From NCBI GenBank assembly GCA_014859985.1, contig JACZKN010000167.1, positions 1-5,963 of the forward strand: 5,963 nucleotides of DNA. Reading direction: 5' to 3'. The stretch's first letter is position 1; every line of letters starts with the position of its first letter. Positions 4,925 to 5,963 of this stretch are shown one piece after another. Made by a program: the position numbers and the translations under genes. The DNA comes from Candidatus Krumholzibacteriia bacterium (lineage in GTDB: Bacteria > Krumholzibacteriota > Krumholzibacteriia > LZORAL124-64-63). The notes beneath the pieces were generated by a model, which saw nothing but the letters and a program-made list of their open reading frames with translations, was not told the origin of the DNA and did not search any database.

Positions 4925-5963
4925 TCAGCGGGGGATCGCCGCGCAGATCTTCGCCTGCCCGTGCATGGCGATGATCTCGTACTCGGCCTGGAACACCGCC
5001 AGCAGCTCGAGCATCTGCCCGTCGTCCAGGGCGGTGTTGATCTCGTTCATCCAGGTGCCCAGCACCACCAGCCGTGGCGTGCGGGCCGTGAAGGCGTCCA
5101 TCAGGCGGTGGCGGTCGGCGACGTGGTAGCGCGCCTTCTGCGGCGGCGTCAGCTGCTCCGAGACGCCGAAGGCGAAGTGGTTCTCCATCCCGGGGAAGTG
5201 GGTGCGCCCGGCGCCGAACACGTAGCCCGGCCAGAACGACAACACCAGGTCCCCGGGCGCGCTTTGCCGGCGGATCTCGGCGACCACCCGGTCGTAGGAC
5301 CGGAAGCTCCAGGCCGGATCCGGATCCATGCCCGGCCTCAGCAAGCCCAGCACCAGGGCACCGCCCATGGCCGCCACCGCGGCCGCCGTGCCTGTCCGGC
5401 GGCGGGAGTCCCGGACCAGGCGGGCGAGCCCCGCGGCGGCCAAGGGCAGCCCGAGCGGCACCAGGGGGACCGTGAAATACTGGTCGTACACCGGGTCCGG
5501 TGCCATGCAGGCCAGGAAGAACACCGCCACGGCCAGGGCGACGACGGCCAGGAACCGCCGCTCCGGTCCGGTCACCTGCCGCAGCCCCGCCGCCCCCCAC
5601 GCCGCCAGCAGCAGGTAGCCCAGCAGGTAGGGATTGGTGGCCAGGATGCGCCCGGTACCGCCGAGTGCGGCGCCCAGGCGCACCCCCAGGCCGGGTTCCG
5701 GGTGCAGGAACTTCAGTTCGCTGTAGCGCAGCGCGTGGTAGCCCAGGTTGTTGAACCCGGCCAGGTCCGGATCCTGGAGCCAGGCCACGGCCAGGGGCCC
5801 ACAGCCCAGGATGAAGCCGCCCAGCAAGGCCAGCGCCTGCCCCGTCGCCCGCCGCCGCCCGCCGCCATCGGGCCACAGCACCAGGCCGGCGGCCAGCACG
5901 GGTCCCAGGGGCGCGAAGAAGAGCCGGGTCGAGGCCGCCAGCCCCAGGGCCGCGCCCGCGCCC
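4925..5963 (-). CDS. Polytopic membrane protein, probable GT-C/GT39-like glycosyltransferase, C-terminal part (runs off right edge)
   Basis: The frame is open from the window edge (first complete codon at 5962) to TGA at 4927-4925, giving the last 345 residues; the N-terminus is outside. Counting from the first visible residue, hydrophobic segments lie at about 14-30, 42-62, 108-127, 136-154, 162-183 and 192-209. A soluble domain of about 135 residues (210-345) follows and is probably extracytoplasmic. The first visible residues, GLAASTRLFFAPLGPVLAAG, resemble the G..a.tR.....p helix of ArnT/PMT-like GT-C enzymes. YDQYFTVPLVPLGLPLAAAGL (159-179) matches the common 'YF..lvPlLalLaa.gl' segment of that family. 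These enzymes transfer sugars from polyprenyl-phosphate donors at the outer face of the inner membrane. The catalytic Asp/Glu of the first periplasmic loop is not in view, so the assignment is by resemblance. Candidate starts inside the window, such as GTG at 5899, are rejected because the coding pattern continues to the edge. Confidence 0.7.
   Translation of the reverse strand, partial: GAGAALGLAASTRLFFAPLGPVLAAGLVLWPDGGGRRRATGQALALLGGFILGCGPLAVAWLQDPDLAGFNNLGYHALRYSELKFLHPEPGLGVRLGAALGGTGRILATNPYLLGYLLLAAWGAAGLRQVTGPERRFLAVVALAVAVFFLACMAPDPVYDQYFTVPLVPLGLPLAAAGLARLVRDSRRRTGTAAAVAAMGGALVLGLLRPGMDPDPAWSFRSYDRVVAEIRRQSAPGDLVLSFWPGYVFGAGRTHFPGMENHFAFGVSEQLTPPQKARYHVADRHRLMDAFTARTPRLVVLGTWMNEINTALDDGQMLELLAVFQAEYEIIAMHGQAKICAAIPR

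Noticed and set aside
4842..5876. Minus-strand open frame of 344 codons over the membrane protein and the intergenic region
   Set aside because: It gives a Pro/Gly/Arg-rich product with no hydrophobic helices, and it runs through the AT-rich region without coding bias. The frame ending at 4925 is the real one.
1..5963. CRISPR array, tRNA, rRNA, insertion sequence or toxin-antitoxin pair
   Set aside because: No short spaced direct repeats, clover-leaf or rRNA segments, transposase-like frame or terminal inverted repeats were seen. The only tandem repeat is the protein-coding FG-GAP array.

Overview
This is a GC-rich bacterial window (roughly 70% G+C by eye, not computed). Five protein genes and one small ORF are nearly packed end to end. 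The clearest lineage clue is the C-terminal tail of the large secreted protease, which has an NPFNPAT...IGFELP start and an SGVYFARV end. This FlgD-like, type IX-secretion-style tail is common in the FCB superphylum. With such high G+C it points to a candidate phylum such as Eisenbacteria, Krumholzibacteriota or a relative rather than Bacteroidetes proper. That placement is inference; no rRNA or other marker gene is present.

Layout from left to right. Positions 1-229 (minus) hold the N-terminal 76 residues of a class I SAM-dependent methyltransferase that runs off the left edge. Positions 249-743 (plus) encode an uncharacterised, charged, soluble protein of 164 aa, the only plus-strand gene. 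Its 5' end abuts or overlaps the methyltransferase start, and its stop codon shares a CTAG palindrome with the stop of the next gene. Positions 740-1432 (minus) encode a HAD-family phosphatase of the phosphoglycolate phosphatase type. A 38-aa ORF with a good ribosome binding site (1429-1545, minus) precedes it and overlaps its start by ATGA. Two perfect GC-rich hairpins (1598-1615 and 1625-1653) separate this pair from the next gene.

Positions 1673-4750 (minus) encode a 1025-aa exported multidomain protein. Its order is signal peptide, prodomain, subtilisin-like S8 protease with a visible Asp/His/Ser triad, seven FG-GAP/VCBS calcium-loop repeats, an ASPIC/UnbV domain, and a FlgD-like sorting tail. 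Its upstream region (4751-4924) contains the only AT-rich stretch in the window, with a 16-bp inverted repeat over a TATAAC box, and is the best candidate promoter region. Positions 4925-5963 (minus) hold the C-terminal 345 residues of a polytopic membrane protein, probably a GT-C/GT39-like lipid-linked-sugar glycosyltransferase, which runs off the right edge.

The genes do not form an obvious pathway. The protease and the membrane glycosyltransferase both act in the cell envelope. The phosphatase is housekeeping, and the methyltransferase has unknown substrate. No RNA gene, mobile element, CRISPR array or defence system was seen. The most unusual items are the protease architecture, the coupled small ORF ahead of the phosphatase, and the palindromic start and stop junctions around the unknown plus-strand gene. 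No clearly new multi-gene system is visible.
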